Shown here in pieces: positions 54,357-62,150 of a stretch of DNA of 64,000 nt. A model generated the notes under the pieces. That model was not told the origin of the DNA. It worked only from the letters and a program-made list of their open reading frames with translations, and did no database searches. This stretch comes from Candidatus Hydrogenedentota bacterium (GTDB taxonomy: Bacteria; Hydrogenedentota; Hydrogenedentia; Hydrogenedentales; CAITNO01): the NCBI GenBank assembly GCA_903893795.1, contig CAITNO010000152.1, positions 1-64,000 on the forward strand, in the 5' to 3' direction. The position numbers were made by a program, and so were the translations under genes. Numbering within the stretch: position 1 is the first letter of the stretch; every line of letters starts with the position of its first letter.

Positions 54357-55334
54357 ATGACCATGCACCTATATATGCAAACCGTGGGGGTTGTGGCGGC
54401 GGCGCTGATGGCGCTGGGCGGGGGTGCATCTGCGGAACCCAAGGGGGGTGCAGAGGCGGGTAGGGTGCAGGTGGCAGAGGTGGTCAAGTCGGCCGGGCCG
54501 GTGGCGGCGGTGAAGCCGCAGTTGGCCGAACGGCCCAAACCGCGCTCGCTGCACCAGTTCCGGGACAAGGCGGGCACGATGACTTTCACCAACCGCCCGG
54601 ACAAGTACAAAACGCGCAATGACTTTGTGGAGGTTTCCATCCGGTACGAGCGCATTCCTCTTCCGGCCAAGTACACACCCGCGCCCAAGCCGATGGCGCC
54701 GTCCGTTGTGCCGCGCACCGTGGAAGACGCAACGCTGCGCGATATTGTGAAGCGCTATGCGACGATCTACGGGCTGGATGAATCGCTGGTGTATGCGGTT
54801 ATCCAGGCCGAGAGCGCCTTTGACCCCGATGCGGTGTCCCCGGCGGGGGCGCGGGGGCTCATGCAGCTCATGCCTGGCACGGCGCTGGAGATGGGCGTGA
54901 CCGACATCTTTGACCCGCTCCAGAATGTGGCGGGCGGCACGCAGTATCTGTCGAAAATGATGGGCCTTTTCCAGGACAAGCAGCTCGCCGTGGCGGCTTA
55001 TAATGCCGGTCCGGAAAACGTCAAGAAGTATGCCGGGGTGCCGCCTTTTGACGAGACGCAAAGCTATGTCAAGATCGTGATGGCCCTCGACGAGTCATAC
55101 CGCAAGGGCGGTTTCGCGCCGAACGTGCGGATGGCCAACACCAGCAAGTACCAGTTCCACCATTCACTGGGCAAGGCCCCGGCGAAGGGATCCTTCACCA
55201 TTTGTTTCCACAGCGGACTGACCCAGCCCGCCGACCGGGTGGTGGACAAGGAACCCTACTGGTTCATCGAATACGCCAACCGCTCCTACCCGGTCCGCAA
55301 GGACCTGGTGAAATCCATCCAGAAGGCGGCGTGA
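54357..55334 (+). CDS. Lytic transglycosylase, SLT family
   Basis: 325 residues from the ATG at 54357; further ATGs at 54363 and 54375 are also possible. A signal peptide ends at GGASA. Residues about 60-100 carry a DUF4124-like segment (LHQFRDKAGTMTFTNRP). The catalytic SLT domain runs from about 125 to 230: YAVIQAESAFDPDAVSPAGA with Glu152 as the catalytic acid, then RGLMQLMPGTALEMGV and LAVAAYNAGPENVKKY. It cleaves peptidoglycan glycan strands to 1,6-anhydro ends in the periplasm. The 70-residue C-terminal part is not recognised. It resembles Slt70/MltC-type proteins that act in wall remodelling or secretion-system assembly. Confidence 0.92.
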   Translation: MTMHLYMQTVGVVAAALMALGGGASAEPKGGAEAGRVQVAEVVKSAGPVAAVKPQLAERPKPRSLHQFRDKAGTMTFTNRPDKYKTRNDFVEVSIRYERIPLPAKYTPAPKPMAPSVVPRTVEDATLRDIVKRYATIYGLDESLVYAVIQAESAFDPDAVSPAGARGLMQLMPGTALEMGVTDIFDPLQNVAGGTQYLSKMMGLFQDKQLAVAAYNAGPENVKKYAGVPPFDETQSYVKIVMALDESYRKGGFAPNVRMANTSKYQFHHSLGKAPAKGSFTICFHSGLTQPADRVVDKEPYWFIEYANRSYPVRKDLVKSIQKAA

Positions 55335-55410
55335 CGCACCGGGGAAGGGGTTTCCAAGCAATGATGCGCCACAGAATCCACAGAATAATGCCCTTCGTTA
55401 TTCCCTTCTC

Positions 55411-55513
55411 CGTCATTCCCGCGAAGGCGGGAATCCAGGCTTGGCAGGGGTTTGGGTCGTCGTGGAGCGTTCTGGATTCCCGCCTCCGCGGGAATGGCGG
55501 AGTGGGGAATGAC
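55411..55513. repeat. Palindromic repeat, family D pair
   Basis: CGTCATTCCCGCGAAGGCGG at 55411 starts one arm; 55472-55513 is its imperfect inverse, ending GGGGAATGACG. Each arm also has its own CCCGC/GCGGG hairpin. The same core is inserted in the propeller gene at 27670. Confidence 0.8.
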
Positions 55514-55572
55514 GGGGAGGAGGAGCATGGGGAGTGGGATGGTGGACGGGGGAATGAGGGAGGGGAGATTGC

Positions 55573-56517
55573 ATGAGTGCTCCCTTTCTTCCCGAGTTTG
55601 AAGGGCGGCTGGAGGGGCTGCCGAAAGACGCGCTGGCCCGTGTGGCCGAAGCGGTGCGGGCGGGGACGTTCCAGTGCGGGTCCGTGGCCCGCGCGCAATA
55701 CCTGCTGGTTTCTGAGGCGCCGGACCGCATCCACTTTCGCGCGCGGACGCTGCTCACGGCCATCGGTGTCGGACTGAACGAGGTCACGCTTGCGCGCGAC
55801 ACGGACGGGGGCATTGCCTACACCGTGCGCTTCTACCGCTGGTTCTACTACTGCCTGTGCATCACCCTGGTGGGGCTTGCCGTGCCCGGCGGCATGCTTG
55901 TCGGCCGTTTGCTGGGTCCAGTCGTGGGCCTGCGCCCCGCCTTTGGCGCGGGCGGTCCCTGGGTCACCTTTATGCTCGGGGCCGTTTTCGTGCTGGGCCT
56001 GCTCTGGCCTTTCCTCCTCACGGCACTGCACAAGCCCATGGCCCGCAGCTTTCTGGAGCAACTGGTGCGCAATGCCAGCGCGGCAGATGCGGCTGCGGGC
56101 GCATCGGGGGCCTGCGGCGCAAAGGGCATGGGCGGCGGCTATGAATATGTGTCCTCCCTGAAGATTATGGGACTGCCGTTGGTGCATGTCGCCTTCGGCC
56201 CGCTGCATGGACGGCCCCGGGGCATTGCCAAGGGTGTCATCGCCATCGGCGATACGGCCTTTGGCGTGCTCTTTGCCCTGGGCGGGGTGGCCGTGGGTGG
56301 ACTGGCGTTGGGCGGCGTGTCCTTTGGCCTGTTGACGCTGGGCGGCGTGGCGATCGGCGGTGTCGCGGTGGGCGGACTGGCCGTGGGGGTGATCGCCGTG
56401 GGTGGTCTGGCGCTGGGCGGACTGGCCCTCGGTGGCGGTGCCATAGGGTATTACGCCTACGGATCGGGAGCCATTGGCGTGCATGCCGTCGGGGGCGGGG
56501 TGGTCACGCTGCGATAG
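55573..56517 (+). CDS. Membrane protein with C-terminal Gly-rich hexapeptide-like repeats
   Basis: 314 residues. About 1-85 is soluble. Two membrane helices follow (about 95-115 and 130-155). A conserved-looking YEYVSSLKIMGLPLVHVAFG precedes a run from about 215 to 305 in which a small hydrophobic pattern repeats every five to six residues: VAIGGVAVGG, LAVGVIAVGG, LALGGLALGG, GAIGYYAYGSGAIG. Such repeats could form a beta-solenoid or a glycine-zipper membrane stack. I do not recognise a characterised family. GGGGAG precedes the ATG. A palindromic repeat separates it from the transglycosylase gene. Confidence 0.7.
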   Translation: MSAPFLPEFEGRLEGLPKDALARVAEAVRAGTFQCGSVARAQYLLVSEAPDRIHFRARTLLTAIGVGLNEVTLARDTDGGIAYTVRFYRWFYYCLCITLVGLAVPGGMLVGRLLGPVVGLRPAFGAGGPWVTFMLGAVFVLGLLWPFLLTALHKPMARSFLEQLVRNASAADAAAGASGACGAKGMGGGYEYVSSLKIMGLPLVHVAFGPLHGRPRGIAKGVIAIGDTAFGVLFALGGVAVGGLALGGVSFGLLTLGGVAIGGVAVGGLAVGVIAVGGLALGGLALGGGAIGYYAYGSGAIGVHAVGGGVVTLR

Positions 56518-56555
56518 CGTTTCATTCTCGGCCGGAGGACCGCAACAGGCGCATC

Positions 56556-57725
56556 CTACATACTGAAGGCCGCACCTTCATAGGATGCCTGGAACAGCTT
56601 TTGCAGCAGGCTCTCGTCGATGGTGCCGGGCTGGTTTCGGAAACGGTAGGGGTCTCCGGCCAGCTCGGTGGCATAGGCATTCACGACCCCGTCGGGCACA
56701 CCGTGATCGCGGGCGGCGGGCGAAATGCCCAAGTCCCGGAACAGGAGGTGAATGCCCTCGCCAACGGCCTTGGCCACCGCCTCCGAATCGCCGGGGTCCG
56801 CAGGGTCGGCCGGACGGCCGAGCGCCTCGCAGATTCTGGCGACCTGCTCGGGCAACTGGTGGGCATTGAAGCCAAACACGGGTGCGAGCAGCAGGCCGTT
56901 GGCCAGCCCGTGGGCCACGCCGTGGCGCAGCGTGTAGTAATAGCCCATGCCATGGACCACGGTGGTTCCGGTCTGGGCGATGATCATGCCCGAGAGCATG
57001 CCCGCATTGAGCATGGCGCCCCGCGCCTCGAGATTGCCCGGATACTCGGCGGCCACGGGCAGCCATCTGCGCACCAGTTCCACCGTTTCCAGGGCGAGCG
57101 GGTCGCTCAGGGGGCAATTGCGCGAGATCATGCCCTCCATCGCCTGGCTGAGCGCATCGAGCCCGGTGGCGATGGTGATGTTGCGCGGCATGGACACGGA
57201 ACGCTCGGGGTCGAGCAGCGCCACGGAGGGGAACAGGGTGGTGCCGCGCACGGTGCGTTTGGCATTGGTGGACTCGTCCACCAGCACGCTGTAGGGCGTG
57301 ACCTCGCTGCCGGTGCCCGCCGTGGTGGGGATGGCGACAATGGGCAGGGGGGGGCGGGTGTACTGGTCATTGCCGAAGAGGCTCGTGCAGGGCTGGTCGT
57401 TGACGGCCAGCACGGCGATGACCTTGGCCGCATCCATCGCGCTGCCCCCGCCGAGGCCGATGACGAAATCGCATTGGGCGCTGCGGCACAGGGCCGCCGC
57501 CTCCTCACAGACGCTGGTGCCTGGGTTTTCATCGACGCCGTCGAAGATGACGGCATCGGGAAAGGCGCCCAGCAGCCGGTTGGGCAGGCCCGCCGCGCGG
57601 GCGGAATGGCACCCGGTCACCACGAAGGGCCGGACGCCAAAGGGATGGCAATACTCGGCCAGCCGTGCAAAGACCCCCACGCCGTACACCACGCGGGTGG
57701 GCATGTTCCATTTATATGTTTTCAT
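56556..57725 (-). CDS. Iron-containing alcohol dehydrogenase
   Basis: 389 residues from the ATG at 57725; an ATG three codons upstream (57734) is equally possible. It belongs to the group III alcohol dehydrogenases that use Fe2+ or Zn2+ and NAD(P)H. The opening YKWNMPTRVVYGVGVF is typical. GLGGGSAMDAAKVIAV is the cofactor-binding glycine-rich motif. AIPTTAGTGSEVTPYSVLVD and the metal-binding histidines in GMGYYYTLRHGVAHGLANGL are intact. Substrates in the family range from butanol and 1,3-propanediol to lactaldehyde, and context does not narrow this. It is followed on the right by a TPR gene on the same strand. Confidence 0.92.
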   Translation of the reverse strand: MKTYKWNMPTRVVYGVGVFARLAEYCHPFGVRPFVVTGCHSARAAGLPNRLLGAFPDAVIFDGVDENPGTSVCEEAAALCRSAQCDFVIGLGGGSAMDAAKVIAVLAVNDQPCTSLFGNDQYTRPPLPIVAIPTTAGTGSEVTPYSVLVDESTNAKRTVRGTTLFPSVALLDPERSVSMPRNITIATGLDALSQAMEGMISRNCPLSDPLALETVELVRRWLPVAAEYPGNLEARGAMLNAGMLSGMIIAQTGTTVVHGMGYYYTLRHGVAHGLANGLLLAPVFGFNAHQLPEQVARICEALGRPADPADPGDSEAVAKAVGEGIHLLFRDLGISPAARDHGVPDGVVNAYATELAGDPYRFRNQPGTIDESLLQKLFQASYEGAAFSM

Positions 57726-57779
57726 CACAGCCATTCTTAATGGTACCACCCGTCCTTGTGTTTGAGTTTTGGTGCGCGC

Positions 57780-58187
57780 CTAACGCCGCTCTCCCCGCGC
57801 GCCGAGCCCCTCTTCGAGGGTCCGGCTGATGGCCGCGTTGTGGGCGGCGAGTTTGTCCAGTTTGGCCTGGGCCTTGGCCGCCGAGTCGGAATCGGGCTCA
57901 ACAATGACGGCCTTTTTCCACTCCACCACGGCCTCTTCCGGCGTGCCCAGTTTGTGGAGGGTGTTTCCCAGGTTGCAGTGCGCCCGTGCATAGACGGGGT
58001 CCTGGGCGATGGCCTGGCGGAATTGGTCGGCCGCCTCGATGTATTTCTTGCTGTTGTAGGCGGCAATGCCCTTTTCCACGCAGCGGATCGCGGCTTTACG
58101 CTGGGGGGTAACGGTGCCGTCCCCTGCCTTGCGCAGGTGCAACAAATCCGTTGCGCCCAGAATCCGCTGAAAAAAGGAATCGCCCAT
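57780..58187 (-). CDS. TPR-repeat protein
   Basis: 135 residues from the ATG at 58187, preceded by an acceptable purine-rich stretch; the longer open frame is not supported. Two tetratricopeptide repeats are clear at about 37-105: KGIAAYNSKKYIEAADQFRQ ending ALAQDP-like IAQDPVYARAHCN, and LGNTLHKLGTPEEAVVEWKK ending IVEPDSDSA. No signal peptide or other domain is present. TPR proteins hold protein partners; none is suggested here except possibly the downstream dehydrogenase, 54 bases away on the same strand. Confidence 0.83.
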   Translation of the reverse strand: MGDSFFQRILGATDLLHLRKAGDGTVTPQRKAAIRCVEKGIAAYNSKKYIEAADQFRQAIAQDPVYARAHCNLGNTLHKLGTPEEAVVEWKKAVIVEPDSDSAAKAQAKLDKLAAHNAAISRTLEEGLGARGERR

Positions 58188-58343
58188 GCTTTTACCCGCC
58201 TTGTTGCATTCTACCCGCTGTCCACCTGTCCGAGCGGCCGTGTTTTCACCTGTTGTGGTTGAAAAAGGCAACTACCGCATGCAGTGTAACACTGAATACA
58301 CAAGGCGTCAATCGTATAAACCACTTACGGGAAAGGCCACCGG

Positions 58344-58850
58344 TCACATGGGCGTGTCGGCGCTCGGACCGTAGATGGAGGGCAGGGCGACGTCGTGGAG
58401 GCGCGCATACACGGTCAACTGGCCCCGGTGGTGAATGAGGTGGCTCATTACCATGGTCCGGTAGACGGCCACGCGGGGCATGGTGAAGACCACGCTCCCC
58501 GCGTTTTTCAGCGACCAGGCCTCCATCATGGTGTCATCTGAGGCTCCGGCGAGAATCTCACGGCCAATGCGAACATTTTCATCGAAGAGGGCCAGCAGGG
58601 CGGCCGTGGTGGTGAAGGGTATCTTCTTGAAGGGCGAGCCGCCTTCAGGATTCAGGTCCAACTGGGTCTCGCCAATAATAAACCGGCAATAGGCCGGGAT
58701 GCCTGCGATGTGGATAGCCAGTTCGCCCAGTGAGGAGGACTTCGCGTGGGGTTTCCAGGCACCCTGCGCCTCGGGCAGTCGTTCCAGCAGGTTTCGGGTG
58801 GAAAGCATCTCGTGGTCAAATTCCGGCAAATGTCGGTCTATGATGTTCAT
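58344..58850 (-). CDS. DinB/DUF664-family protein
   Basis: 168 residues from the ATG at 58850. A four-helix bundle of the DinB/YfiT type is indicated by EFDHEMLSTRNLLERLP near the start, SSLGELAIHIAGIPAY in the middle and VMSHLIHHRGQLTVYARL near the end. His residues in the middle and end segments (IHIAG; SHLIHHRGQ) are the usual divalent-metal ligands. Members include thiol transferases (bacillithiol, mycothiol) and stress-induced proteins of unknown function. It is not DNA polymerase IV, which shares the name. Single gene. Confidence 0.85.
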   Translation of the reverse strand: MNIIDRHLPEFDHEMLSTRNLLERLPEAQGAWKPHAKSSSLGELAIHIAGIPAYCRFIIGETQLDLNPEGGSPFKKIPFTTTAALLALFDENVRIGREILAGASDDTMMEAWSLKNAGSVVFTMPRVAVYRTMVMSHLIHHRGQLTVYARLHDVALPSIYGPSADTPM

Positions 58851-58946
58851 GGCACGGTCTCCTTTTCGGCCTATTCTAACGCAGTTCCACAATAAGTGGA
58901 AACCCGCCATTTGGGTTTGTGATTCCCGCATCACGCCGTGGCACGG

Positions 58947-59011
58947 GCGAAAAAAGGGGGGCAGACACGCTTTTCAAACTGCCGAAAAGCGAGTCAGTCC
59001 CTATTTTTCGC
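58947..59011. repeat. Dispersed repeat family F, copy 3
   Basis: An imperfect inverted repeat with GCGAAAAA and TTTTTCGC ends and GGGGCAGACACGC/GCGAGTCAGTCCC inside, matching the GACTGACAC/GTGTCTGTC theme of 25164-25332. It lies in the promoter region of the SPFH gene. Confidence 0.6.
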
Positions 59012-59040
59012 TTGACAGGCTCGGTTTTGCATGATATCAT
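59012..59040 (+). promoter_or_regulatory. Sigma-70 promoter of the SPFH operon
   Basis: A perfect TTGACA and TATCAT are separated by 17 bases. Initiation near 59047 places the AAAGGAGG ribosome site just downstream and supports the gene start at 59071. Confidence 0.7.
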
Positions 59041-59070
59041 TTTGATATGGTTTTGAAAGGAGGCCATGAC

Positions 59071-59946
59071 ATGGTATCGAAAGATCTTGAACGGCGGGTT
59101 TCCGACGGGTGGGCGGTGCTGACGGTGGTGATTGCCACAGGGTTCCTGGTCCTCGCAGGCTTTATTATCGGATTGCTTTCGGAGGCCATTTCCCTGATTG
59201 TGCTGGTGGTGCTGGCGGGTATTGTTTGGGTGGTCTGTGTCAGTGGATTCTTCACACTTCAGCCCAATGAGGCGGCCGTGCTGGTGCTTTTCGGCAAATA
59301 CGTGGGCACGGTGCGGGTGAGCGGGTTTCACTGGGCCAATCCGTTTTACCTGAAGAAGAAGGTGTCGCTGCGTCGGCGCAACCTGAACGGGGCGACAATC
59401 AAGGTGAACGACCTGCGGGGCAACCCCATCGAGATCGCGGCCGTGGTGGTTTGGCGCGTCGAGGATGCGGCCAAGGCCGCCTTTGACGTGGATCATTTCG
59501 AGAACTATGTTTCCATCCAGAGCGAGGCGGCGCTGCGCCACATGGCCATGGCCTATCCCTATGACGATTTTCACGCGACGGAGCTGATATCGCTGCGCGG
59601 CAGCACGGACGAGGTGTCGAAAGCACTCCAGGTTGAAGTGCAGGAACGCGTGGCCCCCGCAGGCGTCATCATTGAGGAAACGCGCCTGGCCCACCTGGCC
59701 TATGCGGCCGAAATTGCCGGGGCGATGCTCCAGCGGCAGCAGGCCGAGGCGGTGGTGGCGGCGCGGTCGCGCATTGTTGAGGGCGCGGTGGGCATGGTGG
59801 AAATGGCCATTGCCAAACTGGAAGAGTCCGGGCAGTTCCCGCTCGACGACGAGCGCAAGGCCGCCATGGTGAGCAACCTGATGGTGGTGCTGTGCGCCCA
59901 TGAATCTGTCCGGCCCGTGGTGAACACCGGCACACTGTACCATTAG
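59071..59946 (+). CDS. SPFH (stomatin/prohibitin/band 7) membrane protein
   Basis: 291 residues from the ATG at 59071, eight bases after AAAGGAGG; an ATG at 59047 would sit on the transcription start. Two closely spaced membrane helices (about 20-70) form a hairpin. The SPFH domain (about 75-230) shows FTLQPNEAAVLVLFGKYVGT, GFHWANPF, the LRGNPIEIAAVVVWRVED strand and APAGVIIEETRLAHLAYAAE. A C-terminal helix rich in alanine (MLQRQQAEAVVAARSRIVEG) probably drives oligomerisation into rings or scaffolds. Such proteins organise membrane microdomains and protease complexes. First gene of a three-gene operon with a small ribbon-helix-helix protein. Confidence 0.93.
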   Translation: MVSKDLERRVSDGWAVLTVVIATGFLVLAGFIIGLLSEAISLIVLVVLAGIVWVVCVSGFFTLQPNEAAVLVLFGKYVGTVRVSGFHWANPFYLKKKVSLRRRNLNGATIKVNDLRGNPIEIAAVVVWRVEDAAKAAFDVDHFENYVSIQSEAALRHMAMAYPYDDFHATELISLRGSTDEVSKALQVEVQERVAPAGVIIEETRLAHLAYAAEIAGAMLQRQQAEAVVAARSRIVEGAVGMVEMAIAKLEESGQFPLDDERKAAMVSNLMVVLCAHESVRPVVNTGTLYH

Positions 59947-59958
59947 AAAGGCATTGTT

Positions 59959-60150
59959 GTGGCCGAGAAGAAGTCATTTCTCCTGCGGCTCCCCCCGGAG
60001 TTGATGGATGAGCTGAACCGTTGGGCTGCGGATGAACTCCGCAGCCTCAACGGGCAGATGGAGTATGTGCTGCGGGAGGCGGTGCGCAAACGTCGGCGGG
60101 CGATACCGGAAAGCGCTCCGGAAGAAGGAGAAGCGGACGATGGCGTATAA
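59959..60150 (+). CDS. Small Arc-type ribbon-helix-helix protein
   Basis: 63 residues from a GTG with AGAAAGG six bases upstream. KKSFLLRLPPELMDELNRWA followed by LRSLNGQMEYVLREAV is a complete Arc-like ribbon-helix-helix: one strand for the DNA groove, then two helices for dimerisation. The tail is acidic. It lies 12 bases after the SPFH gene and overlaps the next gene by 11 bases. SPFH genes followed by a small Arc-like protein are a recurrent pair in bacteria, where the small protein may regulate its own operon. Confidence 0.82.
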   Translation: MAEKKSFLLRLPPELMDELNRWAADELRSLNGQMEYVLREAVRKRRRAIPESAPEEGEADDGV

Positions 60151-60631
60151 CTATGAGGGTTGCGTGGATTATCGCGGCGATGCGGCCATGGCGCTGGAAT
60201 GCGCGAGAAACCTGCTTGAGGCGAAGGGGTTCAAGGTGCTGCCGCCCGCTGCAAACCAGTTGTGGTTCACCAATCCGGTTTCCTATCTGAACACGAAGAA
60301 GAAGCCCTTGCTGATGGTTTCCAAGGGCTGTATCACCGCAACGGGTTCGTCGCTGACCCTGCAGGCCGAATTGGGAAATTTGCAGGCCTTGGTCAAATTC
60401 CTTGTGCTTCTGGTCGCGGTTCTGGCCATTCCCGAAACGGCCATGGTGGCCGTGATTCTGGTGATGGTGGCCAAGCAGCCGGCGCTATTGCCGATTTGCC
60501 TGCTGTCCATCGCGCCAGTGCCGCTGGTGTTTCTGCTGATGCCCAGATTCCAGGGCAGGATCACAGCGCGCGCACTGGATGCGTTGCTGAACGAAGTCGC
60601 CGTTGTGGGGGGCGGCCGGGGTTCCAGTTGA
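60140..60631 (+). CDS. Small membrane protein of unknown function
   Basis: 163 residues; the ATG at 60140 overlaps the end of the ribbon-helix-helix gene by 11 bases, indicating coupled translation. The first 85 residues are soluble (DAAMALECARNLLEAKGFKV, NPVSYLNTKKKPLLMVSKG). Two strongly hydrophobic helices follow (about 92-112 and 118-140). The end is a basic helix. No family is recognised. Its place after the SPFH and Arc-like genes suggests a partner of the SPFH membrane assembly. Confidence 0.7.
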   Translation: MAYNYEGCVDYRGDAAMALECARNLLEAKGFKVLPPAANQLWFTNPVSYLNTKKKPLLMVSKGCITATGSSLTLQAELGNLQALVKFLVLLVAVLAIPETAMVAVILVMVAKQPALLPICLLSIAPVPLVFLLMPRFQGRITARALDALLNEVAVVGGGRGSS

Positions 60632-60977
60632 AGCGGGGTGTTTCGTACTGCCAAGGGGCTGCATGGCCGCAAGCAAAGTATCCAGCATCCTGAATTCAGA
60701 AGGAAAGACGGCAGACAGGAATGTCTGCCCCACACTTTTCAGCCGCTTCCGGTTTCAGATTCTGGCCCAAGCTTCTGAAGCCTTTGCATTGGGGTGCCGT
60801 CACGTTGGGCTTTTTGCGGCTTTGAGGTGGGGGAGGGGACTTTTGCCGGGCCTTCTTTCGGCTGTGACCAAGAGGCCAGAGGGGCGCTTATCACGGGACT
60901 TGGATTCACGCCGCGAATTCGGCACACTATAGCGATTACGTGCCACTTGTGTGGCGTGAGGAAAGCGCGACTTCCCA
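60632..60977. other. Intergenic region before the SbcD-like gene
   Basis: 346 bases with the family E palindrome at 60708-60733. A weak promoter-like pair (TTCACG, 17 bases, TATAGC) ends near 60932. No gene is seen. Confidence 0.4.
60708..60733 (-). repeat. Palindromic repeat, family E, non-coding copy
   Basis: GGCAGACA-GGAA-TGTCTGCC with CCAC flank, the exact reverse complement of 32393-32418. Here it lies between genes. Confidence 0.85.
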
Positions 60978-62150
60978 ATGAAGTTAATACACACGTCAGA
61001 CATACATCTGGACGCCTGTTTCGCCGGTGCGGGCATGCCGCCCGGATTTGGGGCCAGGCGCCGCCATCAATTGCGCGAGACTTTCGCGGCGGTGCTGCGC
61101 CATGCCTGGACCTGCGGCGCCGAGGCGGTGCTCATTGCGGGCGACCTTTTCGAGCAGGACCGTGTCAGCCGCGACACGCTGGCCTTTTTGCGGGAGCAGT
61201 TTGAGCGGCTTGCGCCGTTGCCGATCCTCATCGCGCCGGGGAACCGCGACCCCTTTACGGAAGACTCGCCTTGGTTTTCCGAGGAATGGCCCGCCAACGT
61301 TCACATATTCAGCAGGCCCGAGTGGACCGCATGGGAATGCCCCGGCGCGCCGCTGACGGTGCACGGACTTGCGGCAACGGGCACAGAACTGCCGGACGAC
61401 GCCTTTGCGCGCCTGCGCGTGCCCCGCGACGGCCGTCTGCATGTGGCGCTTGCCCACGGCACGGAGCGGTCCTGCATGGGGCCAGGGGACAAGGCCCACG
61501 CGCCCTTTGATCTGTTCTCCATCGCACAGCCGGGACTGCATTACCTCGCGCTGGGCCATATCCACCGCATGATCGCGGTGCGGCAGGACCAAGGCTTTCA
61601 GGCGTGGTATTCGGGCCCGCCCGAGGGGCGCGATTTTGACGAGGCGGGGCCAATGCACCTGCTGGAGGTGGAGATTATCCCGCCCGAGACCAACAAGTCC
61701 GCCACGGTGCTTGTCGCGCCCCGGCAGTCGTCCAAACTGATCTATGCCGCCGCCGAAATCGACTGTTCCGCCGTGCCGGACAGTGAAGCGCTGGCCGCCG
61801 TGGTCGCCGACAGGCTCAGCCAGTCTGAAAGTGCCGTGATTGCCCGGGTCTCGCTTACCGGCATGGTGGCACCGGAGCTGCGCGAGGCCATTCCATTCCT
61901 GGCACAGGCGCTCGAAGGACGTTTTGAGGCGGTCTGCATTGACGACCAGACCCAGCCGGATGACGATTTCGATGAGATAGGGCGCGAGGACACGGCCCTT
62001 GGCGAGTTTGTGCGCAGCCTGACGGAAGCGCGCGACGCCGCGCTCGACCCGGCACACCGGGCCGTGCTTGCGCGGGCGCGGGAAGTGGGTCTGGCCGCAT
62101 TTTTGGGCCGCGAACCGCAGGTGCGCGGCATGGAGGCACCGCTTCCATGA
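60978..62150 (+). CDS. SbcD/YhaO-like DNA repair metallophosphoesterase
   Basis: 390 residues. The calcineurin-like phosphoesterase motifs are in order: HTSDIHLDACF, VLIAGDLFEQ, APGNRDPF, VALAHGTE and LGHIHRM, giving the Asp, His and Asn residues of the two-metal site. In GNRD the usual histidine of GNHD is replaced by arginine, as happens in part of the YhaO group. The C-terminal 150 residues form a capping domain. It would be the nuclease half of an Mre11/Rad50-type complex acting on DNA ends or hairpins. Its stop overlaps the next start (ATGA), and that gene encodes the matching ATPase. Confidence 0.9.
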   Translation: MKLIHTSDIHLDACFAGAGMPPGFGARRRHQLRETFAAVLRHAWTCGAEAVLIAGDLFEQDRVSRDTLAFLREQFERLAPLPILIAPGNRDPFTEDSPWFSEEWPANVHIFSRPEWTAWECPGAPLTVHGLAATGTELPDDAFARLRVPRDGRLHVALAHGTERSCMGPGDKAHAPFDLFSIAQPGLHYLALGHIHRMIAVRQDQGFQAWYSGPPEGRDFDEAGPMHLLEVEIIPPETNKSATVLVAPRQSSKLIYAAAEIDCSAVPDSEALAAVVADRLSQSESAVIARVSLTGMVAPELREAIPFLAQALEGRFEAVCIDDQTQPDDDFDEIGREDTALGEFVRSLTEARDAALDPAHRAVLARAREVGLAAFLGREPQVRGMEAPLP

